Origin: an uncultured Pelagibacteraceae bacterium
GTDB lineage: Bacteria > Pseudomonadota > Alphaproteobacteria > Pelagibacterales > Pelagibacteraceae
DNA length: 64,000 bases
Reading direction: 5' to 3'
Assembly (NCBI GenBank): GCA_902521075.1
Contig: CABYQM010000002.1
Location: 78,414-142,413, forward strand
Positions 1-9,545 of this stretch are shown here, one piece after another. Both the position numbers and the translations under genes were made by a program. The notes beneath the pieces were generated by a model. It saw nothing but the letters and a program-made list of their open reading frames with translations. It made no database searches and was not told the origin of the DNA. Each line of letters starts with the position of its first letter. Position 1 is the first letter of the stretch.

Positions 1-1390
1 TAAAACTATATTCATAATTAGGTTCTTTACCATTTAATGAATACCACATTGGTCTTTCAAAACCTCCAGCAACTCCAAAACAAGCTCCTGCTTTTTTTAA
101 TTCTTCATGATAGGGCAAAAGTTTTTGATTTCTTGATGTATTGTGCTGTTTAAATGGCCAATGCATTCCATACAGATCACCAAGCGTTTCTGTTACCCTT
201 TCCATAATGAAATTTTTTGAAGAGTGGAATTTTTGAAACCTTTTAATATCTAATGAAAATAAATCTTCATTAATATGTCCATTCATCATCCACTCGGCAG
301 TAACCCTACCCGCTCCTCCTGAGCTAGCAATTCCAATGCTATTAAAACCACAACATGTATATAGATTTTTAACTTCAGGGGTTTCACCTAATAAATATTG
401 AGTATCTGGAGTAAAAGACTCTGGACCAGAGAAAAATTTTCTTATTCCTGCACTTTCTAACATTGGTAATCTATGAAATGACTTTTCTAAATACGGTTCA
501 AAATGGTCAAAATCATCTGGTAGTTCACCAAATGAAAAATTGTCTGGAACTCTTCCTGTATCTTTAAATGCTGGTTTTGCCTTTGGTTCAAAAATACCAA
601 CAAGCATTTTTCCTGCATCTTCTTTTAAATATAAACAAGCATTATAATCTCTCAGAACTGGAAGATTTTGAGGTAAATCTTTTATTGGTTCTGTAATGAT
701 ATAAAAATGCTCGTTTGGATATAAAGGTACACTTACATTTATTTCTTCGCCTAATTGTCTTGACCACATTCCTGTTGCCATAACAACATATTCACAATCG
801 ATGACACCTTTATCAGTTTCTACCCCACTAATTCTAGAATTTTTAATTAAAATTTTTTTAACAGGTGTTTTTTCAAAGATCTTTGCACCCTCCATTCTTG
901 CAGCTTTTGCAAGCACATTGGTTACTCCAACTGGATCTGCTTGACCATCTTTCGGCATGTAAACACCACCTACAATATCTTCACTATGTAATACGGGATA
1001 CAATTCCTTTAAACGTTTTTTATTAAGAACTTCTACTTCAACATTTGATAATTGAGCAGTTGTTGCTTGTCTTAGTAGTTCTTGCATTCTTTCTTTGGTG
1101 GATGCAACTGTGATTGCACCATTTTGCTTCATTCCAGTTGATAGACCTGTAGTCTTTTCTAAATCTTTATAAAGATCTAAAGAATATTTTCTTATTTTTG
1201 TAATTGTTGATGATGCACCTAATTGACCTAGAAGACCTGCTGCATGCCAAGTAGTTCCTGAAGTAAGTAAATCTCTTTCAAGTAAAACAACATCTTTCCA
1301 TCCAAATTTTGCCAGATGATAAGCGCATGATGTTCCAGCAACACCCCCTCCAATAACAACTACTTTAGTGCTTTTAGGTAACTCTTTCAT
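1..1390 (-). CDS. FAD-dependent dimethylglycine/sarcosine dehydrogenase-like protein, N-terminal part (continues beyond window start)
   Basis: Read by eye on the minus strand from ATG at 1390: [56 protein letters not shown]...; GxGxxG FAD motif and TSGTTWHAAG motif; open to the window edge. Not in the ORF track. Confidence 0.85.
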   Translation of the reverse strand, partial: MKELPKSTKVVVIGGGVAGTSCAYHLAKFGWKDVVLLERDLLTSGTTWHAAGLLGQLGASSTITKIRKYSLDLYKDLEKTTGLSTGMKQNGAITVASTKERMQELLRQATTAQLSNVEVEVLNKKRLKELYPVLHSEDIVGGVYMPKDGQADPVGVTNVLAKAARMEGAKIFEKTPVKKILIKNSRISGVETDKGVIDCEYVVMATGMWSRQLGEEINVSVPLYPNEHFYIITEPIKDLPQNLPVLRDYNACLYLKEDAGKMLVGIFEPKAKPAFKDTGRVPDNFSFGELPDDFDHFEPYLEKSFHRLPMLESAGIRKFFSGPESFTPDTQYLLGETPEVKNLYTCCGFNSIGIASSGGAGRVTAEWMMNGHINEDLFSLDIKRFQKFHSSKNFIMERVTETLGDLYGMHWPFKQHNTSRNQKLLPYHEELKKAGACFGVAGGFERPMWYSLNGKEPNYEYSF

Positions 1391-1416
1391 GCGTATTTAG
1401 ATTTATATAATTAAAT

Positions 1417-2472
1417 TTAAAAGCAAACAATATGATCAATATGGATGGGTCTTTTTATGCCAAATTTTTCATCAACTTCGTGTTGATGAATATGATGAGA
1501 ATGCACAAAAACTGGTATTAATTTATTACTCAATGTTTTTAGCGTGTAAATAAAATTTGAACCTCTAAATTTTCTATCTACTACTTCGAGTTTAAGATTA
1601 CTTGCATCATCATGCTGTAAGTCCTCTGGTTGTATTAATAGTTTTACTTTAGATCCTATTGGGAAAGGTCTAGCAAAATTTCCTGTTATTGTGCCTAAAT
1701 CATCATTTTCAAGACTTTTTGGACTAGTAACTTCAGCAGGTATTAAAATTCCTCTATTTAGAAAATTAACTACTTCTACTGAATTTGGTAAATGGTAGAC
1801 ATTATATGGATCATCATATTGCTTTAACTCACCGTCTAAAATTATTCCACATTTGCTACCCAGGTAAAAAGCTTCATATGAGTCGTGAGTTACAATTATT
1901 GTTGTTATTTTAGAATTGGTTAAAATTTGCTTTAATTCAACTTGAATTTCCTCCTTAAAACTTTGATCTACATTAGATAATGGCTCATCAAGCATTAATA
2001 AGTCTGGTTGAGAGACCAATGATCTAGCTAAAGATGCTCTTTGGGCTTCACCCGCACTGATCTCATGCGGAAATTTATTTAATATTTTGTTTAAATTTAA
2101 AAAATTAATTACTTCTTTAGTTTGTATTTTTTTATCATCCTTCACTCTATCTGAACCAAGATTAATATTTTTTTCTATATTGTAATGAGGAAATAAGCTG
2201 TTCTCTTGAAATGATAGAGCAATATTACGATTTTCTGGCTCAATATGAATATTTTGAGATGAAAGTGTTCTGCCCTTTAGATTAATTTTACCTTTATTAA
2301 TTTTTTCTAAACCCGCAATAGTTCTTAATATTGTGGTTTTACCTATACCAGAGGGACCAAGTAAACATACAATTTCACCTTCATTTTCAATTTTTAAAGA
2401 AACATTATTAACTTTATTTTTCCCACCAGCAGCAAAAGATACATTTTCAATTTCAAAAAAATTATTAGTCAT
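1417..2472 (-). CDS. fbpC: Iron(III)-type ABC transporter ATP-binding protein (FbpC-like)
   Basis: Walker A GPSGIGKTT, signature SAGEAQRASLARSL, Walker B LLMLDEP; adjacent to permease and Fe-binding protein genes. Confidence 0.8.
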   Translation of the reverse strand: MTNNFFEIENVSFAAGGKNKVNNVSLKIENEGEIVCLLGPSGIGKTTILRTIAGLEKINKGKINLKGRTLSSQNIHIEPENRNIALSFQENSLFPHYNIEKNINLGSDRVKDDKKIQTKEVINFLNLNKILNKFPHEISAGEAQRASLARSLVSQPDLLMLDEPLSNVDQSFKEEIQVELKQILTNSKITTIIVTHDSYEAFYLGSKCGIILDGELKQYDDPYNVYHLPNSVEVVNFLNRGILIPAEVTSPKSLENDDLGTITGNFARPFPIGSKVKLLIQPEDLQHDDASNLKLEVVDRKFRGSNFIYTLKTLSNKLIPVFVHSHHIHQHEVDEKFGIKRPIHIDHIVCF

Positions 2473-4082
2473 TAGTCTTTCAAAATAAATTTAGACGTAA
2501 TCAAAATAAATGTACTTGCAATTAATATCAAGAATAATGATGGAACTGCCGCAGCTTCTAAGAGATCTTGAGATGCAAAAATATACGCCGTTGTAGCAAA
2601 AGTTTCAAAATTAAATGGTCTTAAAATTAAAGTTATAGGTAATTCTTTTATTACTTCTATTGTAATTAATATTCCTATTAGAAATACAGAATTTTTTAAA
2701 TAAGGAACATGAATTCCTAGGAAAGTTTTTATTTTAGAATAACCAAGGAGATAAGAACTCTCGTCAATTGACCTATTAATCCTTTCGTAGCCAGTTTTCA
2801 ATCCATTATAAGCTAGTGAATAAAATCTTATAAAATAAACTATTACTAAACCAAAAATAGATCCTATAAATAATTTCTTAATGGAATTAAATTCAAAGGC
2901 TTTAACAAAAGTATCATCGAACCAAGCAATAAAAGTGATGAACGCAACAGCTAAAATTACTCCAGGAATCGCATATCCTGTGATAGAAAATGTTGTAAGA
3001 AAGTTTAAAAATTTACTTTTAGTTACTCTATTTCCATAATTTGAAATAAATGAAAAAACTACTAATACGATACTAGATAAAAAAACTAGATAAATGGTGT
3101 TTGAAAATAATTGAAAGGTATTTAAATCAAATAAATTTTTTGGAAAAATTATTGTCCAATATAACATTTGTAAAACAGGAAATAAAAAACTTATAAAAAA
3201 TACTAAAAAACAAAACCCGAAAGCCAAAGTTCCTTTAGAAATATCTAGTTTAATTTTCTTCTTTTCCTTAATACCACCTTTGATTGGAGAGTGATATTGG
3301 GCACGTTTTCTAGAAATATTTTCAATAAAAAAGAGTCCTAAAATAAATAATAGTAAAAAAAATGAAAGCTGGTTTGCAAAAGCTAAATCATCAAATGATA
3401 TCCATGAGTCATATATTCCCGTTGTAAGAGTTGATATGCCAAAAAATGATACTGCACCAAAATCAGATAGAGTCTCCATTGCAACTAAGGCTAATCCAGC
3501 AACTATTGCGGGCCTAGCTGATGGTAAAATAATTTTAAAGAAAGATTTATATTTTGAAAAACCTAGATTTTGTCCTAATTCTATTAAATTTTGAGATTGA
3601 TAATGAAATGATGCTCTAGTTAGAACGTAAACATATCCAAATAGTGAAAAAGAAACTGATAATATAGCACCAAGCATACCATCAAATTTAGGGATTGACC
3701 TATTATATTCACCAGGTCCAAATAAAGATTTTAAAATTGAATACAGTGTTCCAAAGTTTTCAAAAAAAGCTGTTAATGAATAAGCATAAATATAAGCAGG
3801 TACTGCAAAAGATAATATTAAGGTCCATTTAAAAAATTTAACACCTGGAAAATCATAAAATGAAACTACATAAGCACATCCAACACCTAAAACTAAGGTA
3901 AGTATTAATACTCCAATAAGTAAAGTTAAAGAGTTATAGATGTACTCGATTAGAAAAGTATTTTTTAATATATCGTAGTAATTTGTTGTTTCTTGGAAGA
4001 AACTTGCAAACACAGTTAAAATTGGAATTGCAACAATAAATGAAACTATAAAAGATGATAAATACCAGGAATTTAATTTCAT
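2472..4082 (-). CDS. fbpB: Iron(III)-type ABC transporter permease (FbpB-like, two permease domains)
   Basis: 536 aa multi-TM protein with two EAA-type permease halves; operon context. Confidence 0.8.
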   Translation of the reverse strand: MKLNSWYLSSFIVSFIVAIPILTVFASFFQETTNYYDILKNTFLIEYIYNSLTLLIGVLILTLVLGVGCAYVVSFYDFPGVKFFKWTLILSFAVPAYIYAYSLTAFFENFGTLYSILKSLFGPGEYNRSIPKFDGMLGAILSVSFSLFGYVYVLTRASFHYQSQNLIELGQNLGFSKYKSFFKIILPSARPAIVAGLALVAMETLSDFGAVSFFGISTLTTGIYDSWISFDDLAFANQLSFFLLLFILGLFFIENISRKRAQYHSPIKGGIKEKKKIKLDISKGTLAFGFCFLVFFISFLFPVLQMLYWTIIFPKNLFDLNTFQLFSNTIYLVFLSSIVLVVFSFISNYGNRVTKSKFLNFLTTFSITGYAIPGVILAVAFITFIAWFDDTFVKAFEFNSIKKLFIGSIFGLVIVYFIRFYSLAYNGLKTGYERINRSIDESSYLLGYSKIKTFLGIHVPYLKNSVFLIGILITIEVIKELPITLILRPFNFETFATTAYIFASQDLLEAAAVPSLFLILIASTFILITSKFILKD

Positions 4083-4114
4083 ATATTATAATCCGCCTTA
4101 TAATCATGAAAATC

Positions 4115-4155
4115 AAAAGTGCCGGTGGTTTAGGAGACCAAACCATAGGCACAAA
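4115..4155 (-). terminator. Terminator/attenuator-like hairpin between the fbpA region and fbpB
   Basis: Minus strand: GTGCC-TA-TGGTTT-(GGTCTCCT)-AAACCA-CC-GGCAC followed by TTTTGATTTT. Coordinates approximate by a few nt. Confidence 0.55.
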
Positions 4156-4165
4156 CTTTAGAAAA

Positions 4166-4339
4166 TCAAAAATTAAATACTTTTAGGATATGCGGAACCT
4201 CCTTAGTTTTAATTTCAGACAATTTTCTATTATTTACACGTTTATTGATTTTTTCACACTCCGAAGCACATGCAGGACAGGCTTTGGTAGATTTATTATA
4301 ATCAACTTCCGTAGTAAATTTTTTTTTAACAGCTGTCAT
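4166..4339 (-). CDS. 57-aa cysteine-motif small protein (CPACASEC)
   Basis: Below the ORF-track cutoff. Translation: MTAVKKKFTTEVDYNKSTKACPACASECEKINKRVNNRKLSEIKTKEVPHILKVFNF*. Its ATG directly follows the fbpA TAA (TAAATG). Confidence 0.65.
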   Translation of the reverse strand: MTAVKKKFTTEVDYNKSTKACPACASECEKINKRVNNRKLSEIKTKEVPHILKVFNF

Positions 4340-5362
4340 TTACTTCCAACCAGCAGCTAACATTACTTCTAATGCATCTGCTTGTTTTGCACCGTATGAC
4401 TTAACACTTGTTTTAGTATCCATTACAAAGTTCATCTCTTTGCCTGGAACTAAATCATTAGGTGTTACGCCACCTATCATTGGATACTCAAAAGTATTAT
4501 TTACAATATGATTTTGAGCCTCTTCTGATAATAAAAACTCAACTAATTTTACAGCATTAGCTTTATTTGGTGCATGTTTAAGCATACCAGCTCCACTAAT
4601 ATTAATGTGCGTTCCTCTATCTTGTTGATTAGGGAAAAAAGGCATTACTTTTTTTGCTGCTTCTTGTTGTTCAGCACCTTTTTTTCCAGATAACATCAAC
4701 GCATGATAGTATGTGTTTGCAACAGCAATATCAGCTTCTCCTGCAGCAACAGCCATGATTTGAGCACGGTCATTACCTTTTGGGGTTCTGGCCATGTTTG
4801 CTACAACAGCTTTAGACCATTCTGCAGTTTTTGCTTTACCATTATTCTTAACAAGTGAAGCAACTAAAGATTGGTTATAAATATTGTTAGATTTTCTTAT
4901 TACTAATCTACCTTTCCATTTTGGATCAGCTAGACCTTCATAAGTCATACCATTTAGTTCATTTGCATTTACTCTTTCAGGTGAATAATAAATTATTCTT
5001 GCTCTCTTAGCTATACCTGTCCATTTAGCTGATCTAAATTGTGAAGGTACTGCATCCTTAATAGCTTTTGACCAACCTGCATTTTGCATCATTCCTTTTG
5101 CTGCAAAAGCACCTAGTCTTCCAGCATCAGCTGTGATGTATAAATCTCCAACACAGTCTGCTCCCTCTTCTGTAATTCTTTTCTGCAGGGCTTTGTCTTT
5201 ACCTGATACTACGTTTACTTTAATTCCTGTTGCTGCTGTGAACTTTTCATATAATTGAATGTCAGAATCATAGTGTCTTGCACTAAAAATATTGACCTCA
5301 GCTGCAATCGTAAAACTTGAAATTAAAGCGAAAAACAATGAAATTATTGTTAATTTTCTCAT
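4340..5362 (-). CDS. fbpA: Iron(III) ABC transporter substrate-binding protein (FbpA-like)
   Basis: Signal peptide MRKLTIISLFFALISSFTIAAEVNIFSARHYDSD; track start at 5431 looks too far upstream; AAGGAGTAGA-ATG supports start at 5362. Confidence 0.85.
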   Translation of the reverse strand: MRKLTIISLFFALISSFTIAAEVNIFSARHYDSDIQLYEKFTAATGIKVNVVSGKDKALQKRITEEGADCVGDLYITADAGRLGAFAAKGMMQNAGWSKAIKDAVPSQFRSAKWTGIAKRARIIYYSPERVNANELNGMTYEGLADPKWKGRLVIRKSNNIYNQSLVASLVKNNGKAKTAEWSKAVVANMARTPKGNDRAQIMAVAAGEADIAVANTYYHALMLSGKKGAEQQEAAKKVMPFFPNQQDRGTHINISGAGMLKHAPNKANAVKLVEFLLSEEAQNHIVNNTFEYPMIGGVTPNDLVPGKEMNFVMDTKTSVKSYGAKQADALEVMLAAGWK

Positions 5363-5410
5363 TCTACTCCTTAAATTTATATTTATATTAAACGTATTTT
5401 GTCCTGCAAT

Positions 5411-5479
5411 GCGGATGATAACTATTCTCAATGAAAATGATTATCAATTGCAATATTGTCGCAATTGATAATCAATCGC
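5411..5479. promoter_or_regulatory. Tandem Fur-box-like operators upstream of fbpA
   Basis: 19-bp 9-1-9 palindromes: 5461-5479 GCAATTGAT-A-ATCAATCGC (one arm mismatch), 5433-5451 GAAAATGAT-T-ATCAATTGC, weaker 5411-5429 GCGGATGAT-A-ACTATTCTC; all resemble GATAATGATAATCATTATC. Confidence 0.75.
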
Positions 5480-5507
5480 AATTATTGTTGTTTTTTAGAT
5501 AATTTTA

Positions 5508-6398
5508 TTAAAATTCCCACTCAGAAATTTTACTATAAAGAAAGTTTCTAAATGCTTGGACTCTAGCAACATTTTTAAGTGATTGAGGGTACACAAAGTG
5601 TGCCTCTGTAGTTGGCCCTTGAACGCTAGGTAATACTTTTACTATATTTGGTTGTTTGACAGTTAGGTAATCTGGAATTGCGGCTAATCCTACACCACTT
5701 TGAACAGCTAATAGTAAACCATAAACACTATTCACTCTCATTACAGTTTTTCTTTTTTTATTATCTTTCATTCCAAGTTTTAATGCCCAATCTGGATTAT
5801 AAACTGGTGATGGAGCCCCTCTACCAAATGAAATAAAGTTGTGCTTATTTAAGTCATTAACTGTCTTAGGATATCCATGTTTTTCTAGGTATTTTGGTGA
5901 TCCGTAGATGTGATAATTGATATCTATAAGCTTTTTTTGAATATAATTAAGTTGTTTTGGTCTTCTCATAAATATTCCAATATCTGCTTGTCTAGTGCTT
6001 AAATCTAACTCTCTATCATCAAATATGAGTTCAACTTCAATTTCTGGATTTAATTGCATAAATTCTTGTATTCTTGGTGTTAGCCAAGTTGTTCCAAAAC
6101 TAACAACAGTTGTTACTGATAGTTTTCCTGAAGGTTTGTGTTTTTTATCTCCTAAAGTTGTTTCTACCTCTTTTAGTTTGGAGATAACTTCATGTGCTGT
6201 TTTAAATACATATTCCCCATTTTCAGTGAGTGTTAAGCCTCTTGCATGACGTTCAAATAATTTAACTTTTAAATCTTCTTCTAAAGATTGAATTTGTCTA
6301 CTAATTGCAGATTGACTTAGATTTAGTATTACTGTTGCACTAGTAAAGCTGCCCGCTTCAGCAACTGCATGAAATATCTTTAATTTATCCCAATCCAT
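5508..6398 (-). CDS. LysR-family transcriptional regulator
   Basis: N-terminal HTH MDWDKLKIFHAVAEAGSFTSATVILNLSQSAISRQIQSLEEDLKVKLFERHARGLTLTENG. Confidence 0.92.
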   Translation of the reverse strand: MDWDKLKIFHAVAEAGSFTSATVILNLSQSAISRQIQSLEEDLKVKLFERHARGLTLTENGEYVFKTAHEVISKLKEVETTLGDKKHKPSGKLSVTTVVSFGTTWLTPRIQEFMQLNPEIEVELIFDDRELDLSTRQADIGIFMRRPKQLNYIQKKLIDINYHIYGSPKYLEKHGYPKTVNDLNKHNFISFGRGAPSPVYNPDWALKLGMKDNKKRKTVMRVNSVYGLLLAVQSGVGLAAIPDYLTVKQPNIVKVLPSVQGPTTEAHFVYPQSLKNVARVQAFRNFLYSKISEWEF

Positions 6399-7399
6399 TA
6401 TTTATTTACATCCACTAATATTTTATTTTTTAAGTTTCCTTTTAATATATCTGGATAGACATTTAATAATTCATCTAATCCAACGGTATTCACTGATTTT
6501 TCTAAAATATCAAAATCTAGCAAAGCAGGAAATTCTCCCCAAACAAACTCTTTTCTTTTTTTACTGATATTAACAGAGTCTACCCCCCATAATTTTACTG
6601 CTCTTAATATAAATGGAATTACCGATGTATTTAATTTATTGCCGCTAGCATTTCCACATATGGCAACAATTCCTTTTGGTTTAGTTTGGGCTATTGCATT
6701 AGATAAAATGTTACCACCCACAGTATCTACAACTCCATCCCATGTTCCTTTATCTATTAATCTTGCTTCACCCTCAAATTCTTTACGATCTATAACGTTT
6801 TTTGCACCAAGTTCTTTTAAATAATCAGCTTTATCTGGTTTACCAGTCATTGCAGTTACATTAATTCCCATTTTAGCAAGAACCATTACTGCTACCATAC
6901 CAACACCACCAGTAGAACCTGTTACTAATACATCATTAACTTTTGATTGCATTAATAGTTCCTCTCTTGCTTTAACTGCAAATGCACATAACAAACCTGT
7001 AAGACCAGCAGTTCCTAAAATCATAGCTTGTTTATTTGTCATTCCCTCAGGTGTTTTTGTAATATGATCCTTTTTAACTTTTGCATATTGAGAATATCCA
7101 CCATCAAAAAGTTCACCTGCTCTACAACCTGTTAATATAACTCTGTCTCCTTCTTTAAATTCTTCACCATCGCCTTGTGCAACAGTTCCAGAAAAATCAA
7201 TGCCAGGTATTCTTGGATACTCTTTTACTAATTTACCACCGTCTTTTAGTATCATTGCATCTTTCCAATTAAGATCAGAATAATCAATCTTAACTAGCAC
7301 CTCTCCATCTTTAAAATGGTCTAAACTTAATTCTTTGACTTCTCTAGTAAAATTTTCGTTCTGATTGTTTATTACAACTGCTTTAAATGAGTCCGCCAT
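6398..7399 (-). CDS. acuI: Acrylyl-CoA reductase / MDR quinone oxidoreductase (AcuI/YhdH family)
   Basis: DYSDLNWKDAMILKDGGKLVKEYPRIPGIDFSGTV and VTGSTGGVGMVAV motifs typical of YhdH/AcuI. Confidence 0.8.
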   Translation of the reverse strand: MADSFKAVVINNQNENFTREVKELSLDHFKDGEVLVKIDYSDLNWKDAMILKDGGKLVKEYPRIPGIDFSGTVAQGDGEEFKEGDRVILTGCRAGELFDGGYSQYAKVKKDHITKTPEGMTNKQAMILGTAGLTGLLCAFAVKAREELLMQSKVNDVLVTGSTGGVGMVAVMVLAKMGINVTAMTGKPDKADYLKELGAKNVIDRKEFEGEARLIDKGTWDGVVDTVGGNILSNAIAQTKPKGIVAICGNASGNKLNTSVIPFILRAVKLWGVDSVNISKKRKEFVWGEFPALLDFDILEKSVNTVGLDELLNVYPDILKGNLKNKILVDVNK

Positions 7400-7414
7400 G
7401 TTTATCAGTAAATA

Positions 7415-8017
7415 TTATTTTGCAATAAATCGCAAATATCTATTTTGATAACTTAAATCGTCTTTAAACTGTCCAAGATAAAAATTTGTAACTGTGGTAG
7501 CTTGCTCTTTTTTTATACCTCTCATAGTCATACACTGATGAGTTGAATCTATTGTTACTGCAACACCTTTTGCATCCAACGACTCCATCAAAGTATTCGC
7601 GATCTGAACAGTTAATCTTTCTTGTGTTTGTAATCTTTTTGAAAATACTTCTACAACTCTTGCTATTTTGCTTAATCCAACAACTCTTTGATTTGGAATA
7701 TATGCTACATGAGCAATTCCTATAATTGGTGCCATGTGATGTTCGCAATGACTTTGTACTGAAATATTTTTTTGAACAACCATATCGCTATAGCCTTCAA
7801 CATCTCCAAATGTTTTATCTAGAACTGCTTTAGGATCTTCTTTGTAGCCTTTGAAATATTCTTTAAATGCTTTTGTAACTCTCTTTGGAGTTTCTAATAA
7901 ACCTTCTCTAGTAGGATCTTCACCTAACCATTTAAGGATTTTGACAAAAGCTTCTTCAGCTTCTTTATCAGTTACTTCATTAATTTTTTTTTCGTTTTCG
8001 TTTTTTACTAATTTCAT
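7415..8017 (-). CDS. folE: GTP cyclohydrolase I
   Basis: SQSHCEHHMAPIIGIAHVAYIP zinc/active-site motif. Confidence 0.95.
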   Translation of the reverse strand: MKLVKNENEKKINEVTDKEAEEAFVKILKWLGEDPTREGLLETPKRVTKAFKEYFKGYKEDPKAVLDKTFGDVEGYSDMVVQKNISVQSHCEHHMAPIIGIAHVAYIPNQRVVGLSKIARVVEVFSKRLQTQERLTVQIANTLMESLDAKGVAVTIDSTHQCMTMRGIKKEQATTVTNFYLGQFKDDLSYQNRYLRFIAK

Positions 8018-8074
8018 GACGTGCTTTTATATATATAAAACCTTAATTTTAAAATATTTAATATATTTATTATT

Positions 8075-8563
8075 ATGTTAGATAATTCCACATATATGTT
8101 TAAAAAAAGAGAAAATGTAGCAGAAATAGAAGAAGGTAAGCTTTTATCTCCAAAATTCGACAATGATGGATTGATTCCAGTCATTACAACATGCTCAAAA
8201 ACAAAAGAAATATTGATGCATGGGTATATGAATGTCGAAGCCTTCAAGTTAACTATTGAAACTAAAGAAGCTCATTACTGGAGCAGATCTAGAAAATCAA
8301 TTTGGCATAAAGGAAAAACAAGTGGGTTTGTTCAAAAAGTAAAGGAGATTCGAATTGATGATGATCAAGATGCAGTTTGGATGACTGTAGATATTGGCGA
8401 AGGCTCTAGTTGCCACGTTGGGTACAGATCCTGTTTTTATAGATCTGTTCCTTTGGGTAAAATTGATAATGCAAGACAAATTGAAATGAAATTTGAAGAA
8501 GAAGAAAAAAAATTTGACCCAGAAGTTGTTTATAAAGGACAACCTAATCCAACAAAAATATAA
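8075..8563 (+). CDS. hisI: Phosphoribosyl-AMP cyclohydrolase
   Basis: MNVEAFKLTIETKEAHYWSRSRKSIWHKGKTSG and CHVGYRSCFYR motifs. Confidence 0.9.
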   Translation: MLDNSTYMFKKRENVAEIEEGKLLSPKFDNDGLIPVITTCSKTKEILMHGYMNVEAFKLTIETKEAHYWSRSRKSIWHKGKTSGFVQKVKEIRIDDDQDAVWMTVDIGEGSSCHVGYRSCFYRSVPLGKIDNARQIEMKFEEEEKKFDPEVVYKGQPNPTKI

Positions 8564-8566
8564 AAA

Positions 8567-9178
8567 GTGATGAAAGTTTTAAGTCCGTTTGGACCGAAAA
8601 TTGCTGTTATTAAAATTCCATTAAACTTGGTAAAAAAAATTAATGATGAAGTTGAAAGTATTATTAAAGATAAAAAAAAATCAAAATCAAATGACTATTC
8701 AAAAAAGTTAGTAGGTCAAGTTGAGCAAGAAATTGAATTAAAAAATAAATTTATTAAAAAAAATTTAAAAAGTTTTATTTCTAAAAGTGTAAACCAATAT
8801 TTAAAAAAAAATCTTAATAAGAAGTCAAAAAATATTAAAATTAAGAATTTATGGGTCGTAAGACAATTTAAAAATGATTACAATCCTATTCATTTCCATG
8901 ATGGTAATGTTTCTGGAGTTGGTTATTTGAAAATTCCAAATAATTTAACAAAGGGAAACAAGAAAATAAAAACTAATGGAACAATTGATTTTATTTATGG
9001 TTCTAAATCTTTTTTGAATAATTCTATATTTAATCATAAACCAAAAGTTGGTGATCTTATTTTGTTCCCAAATAATTTAATGCATACTGCATATCCATTC
9101 AAATCTGATGGTGAAAGAAGATCATTTTCGTTTAACATAGATATTGATAAAAAATTAACAGAATTGTTTCATGGCTGA
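8567..9178 (+). CDS. Putative 2OG-Fe(II) oxygenase-like protein
   Basis: HFHDGNVSGVGYLKIP and GDLILFPNNLMHTAYPF...ERRSFSFNID pattern of the TIGR02466-like family. Confidence 0.7.
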   Translation: MMKVLSPFGPKIAVIKIPLNLVKKINDEVESIIKDKKKSKSNDYSKKLVGQVEQEIELKNKFIKKNLKSFISKSVNQYLKKNLNKKSKNIKIKNLWVVRQFKNDYNPIHFHDGNVSGVGYLKIPNNLTKGNKKIKTNGTIDFIYGSKSFLNNSIFNHKPKVGDLILFPNNLMHTAYPFKSDGERRSFSFNIDIDKKLTELFHG

Positions 9179-9545
9179 TAAACAAAAAAATGTTTTAGAT
9201 GAAGATTTGGAGTTATGCTCTAATGACCCTTTAACAGGATGGTATAGAGACGGATGTTGTAATACAGATGAAAATGATCATGGTGTTCACACTGTTTGTG
9301 CAAAAGTAAATACTGAATTTTTAGAATGGTGCAAAGAAGCAGGGAATGATTTAATAACACCTCATCCTGAATTTGGTTTTCCTGGTTTAAAAGATGGTGA
9401 TAGTTGGTGTGTGTGTGCAGGTTGGTATGCTAGAGCTTTAGAAGCGGGAAAAGGATGTCCTATTTATTTAAAAAAAACTCATAAAAACACTTTGAAACTT
9501 ATTCCAATTGAAACTTTAAAAAAGTTTGCAATCGATTTATCTTAA
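9171..9545 (+). CDS. DUF2237 family protein
   Basis: LCSNDPLTGWYRDGCCNT...GDSWCVCAGWYARALEAG motif; overlaps end of preceding ORF. Confidence 0.8.
   Translation: MADKQKNVLDEDLELCSNDPLTGWYRDGCCNTDENDHGVHTVCAKVNTEFLEWCKEAGNDLITPHPEFGFPGLKDGDSWCVCAGWYARALEAGKGCPIYLKKTHKNTLKLIPIETLKKFAIDLS

Noticed and set aside
3934-4152. 72-aa minus-strand ORF overlapping the fbpB start
   Set aside because: Different frame over fbpB, GTG start inside the hairpin, no homology features; likely spurious
7464-7748. 94-aa minus ORF inside folE
   Set aside because: Out-of-frame within a confidently assigned gene
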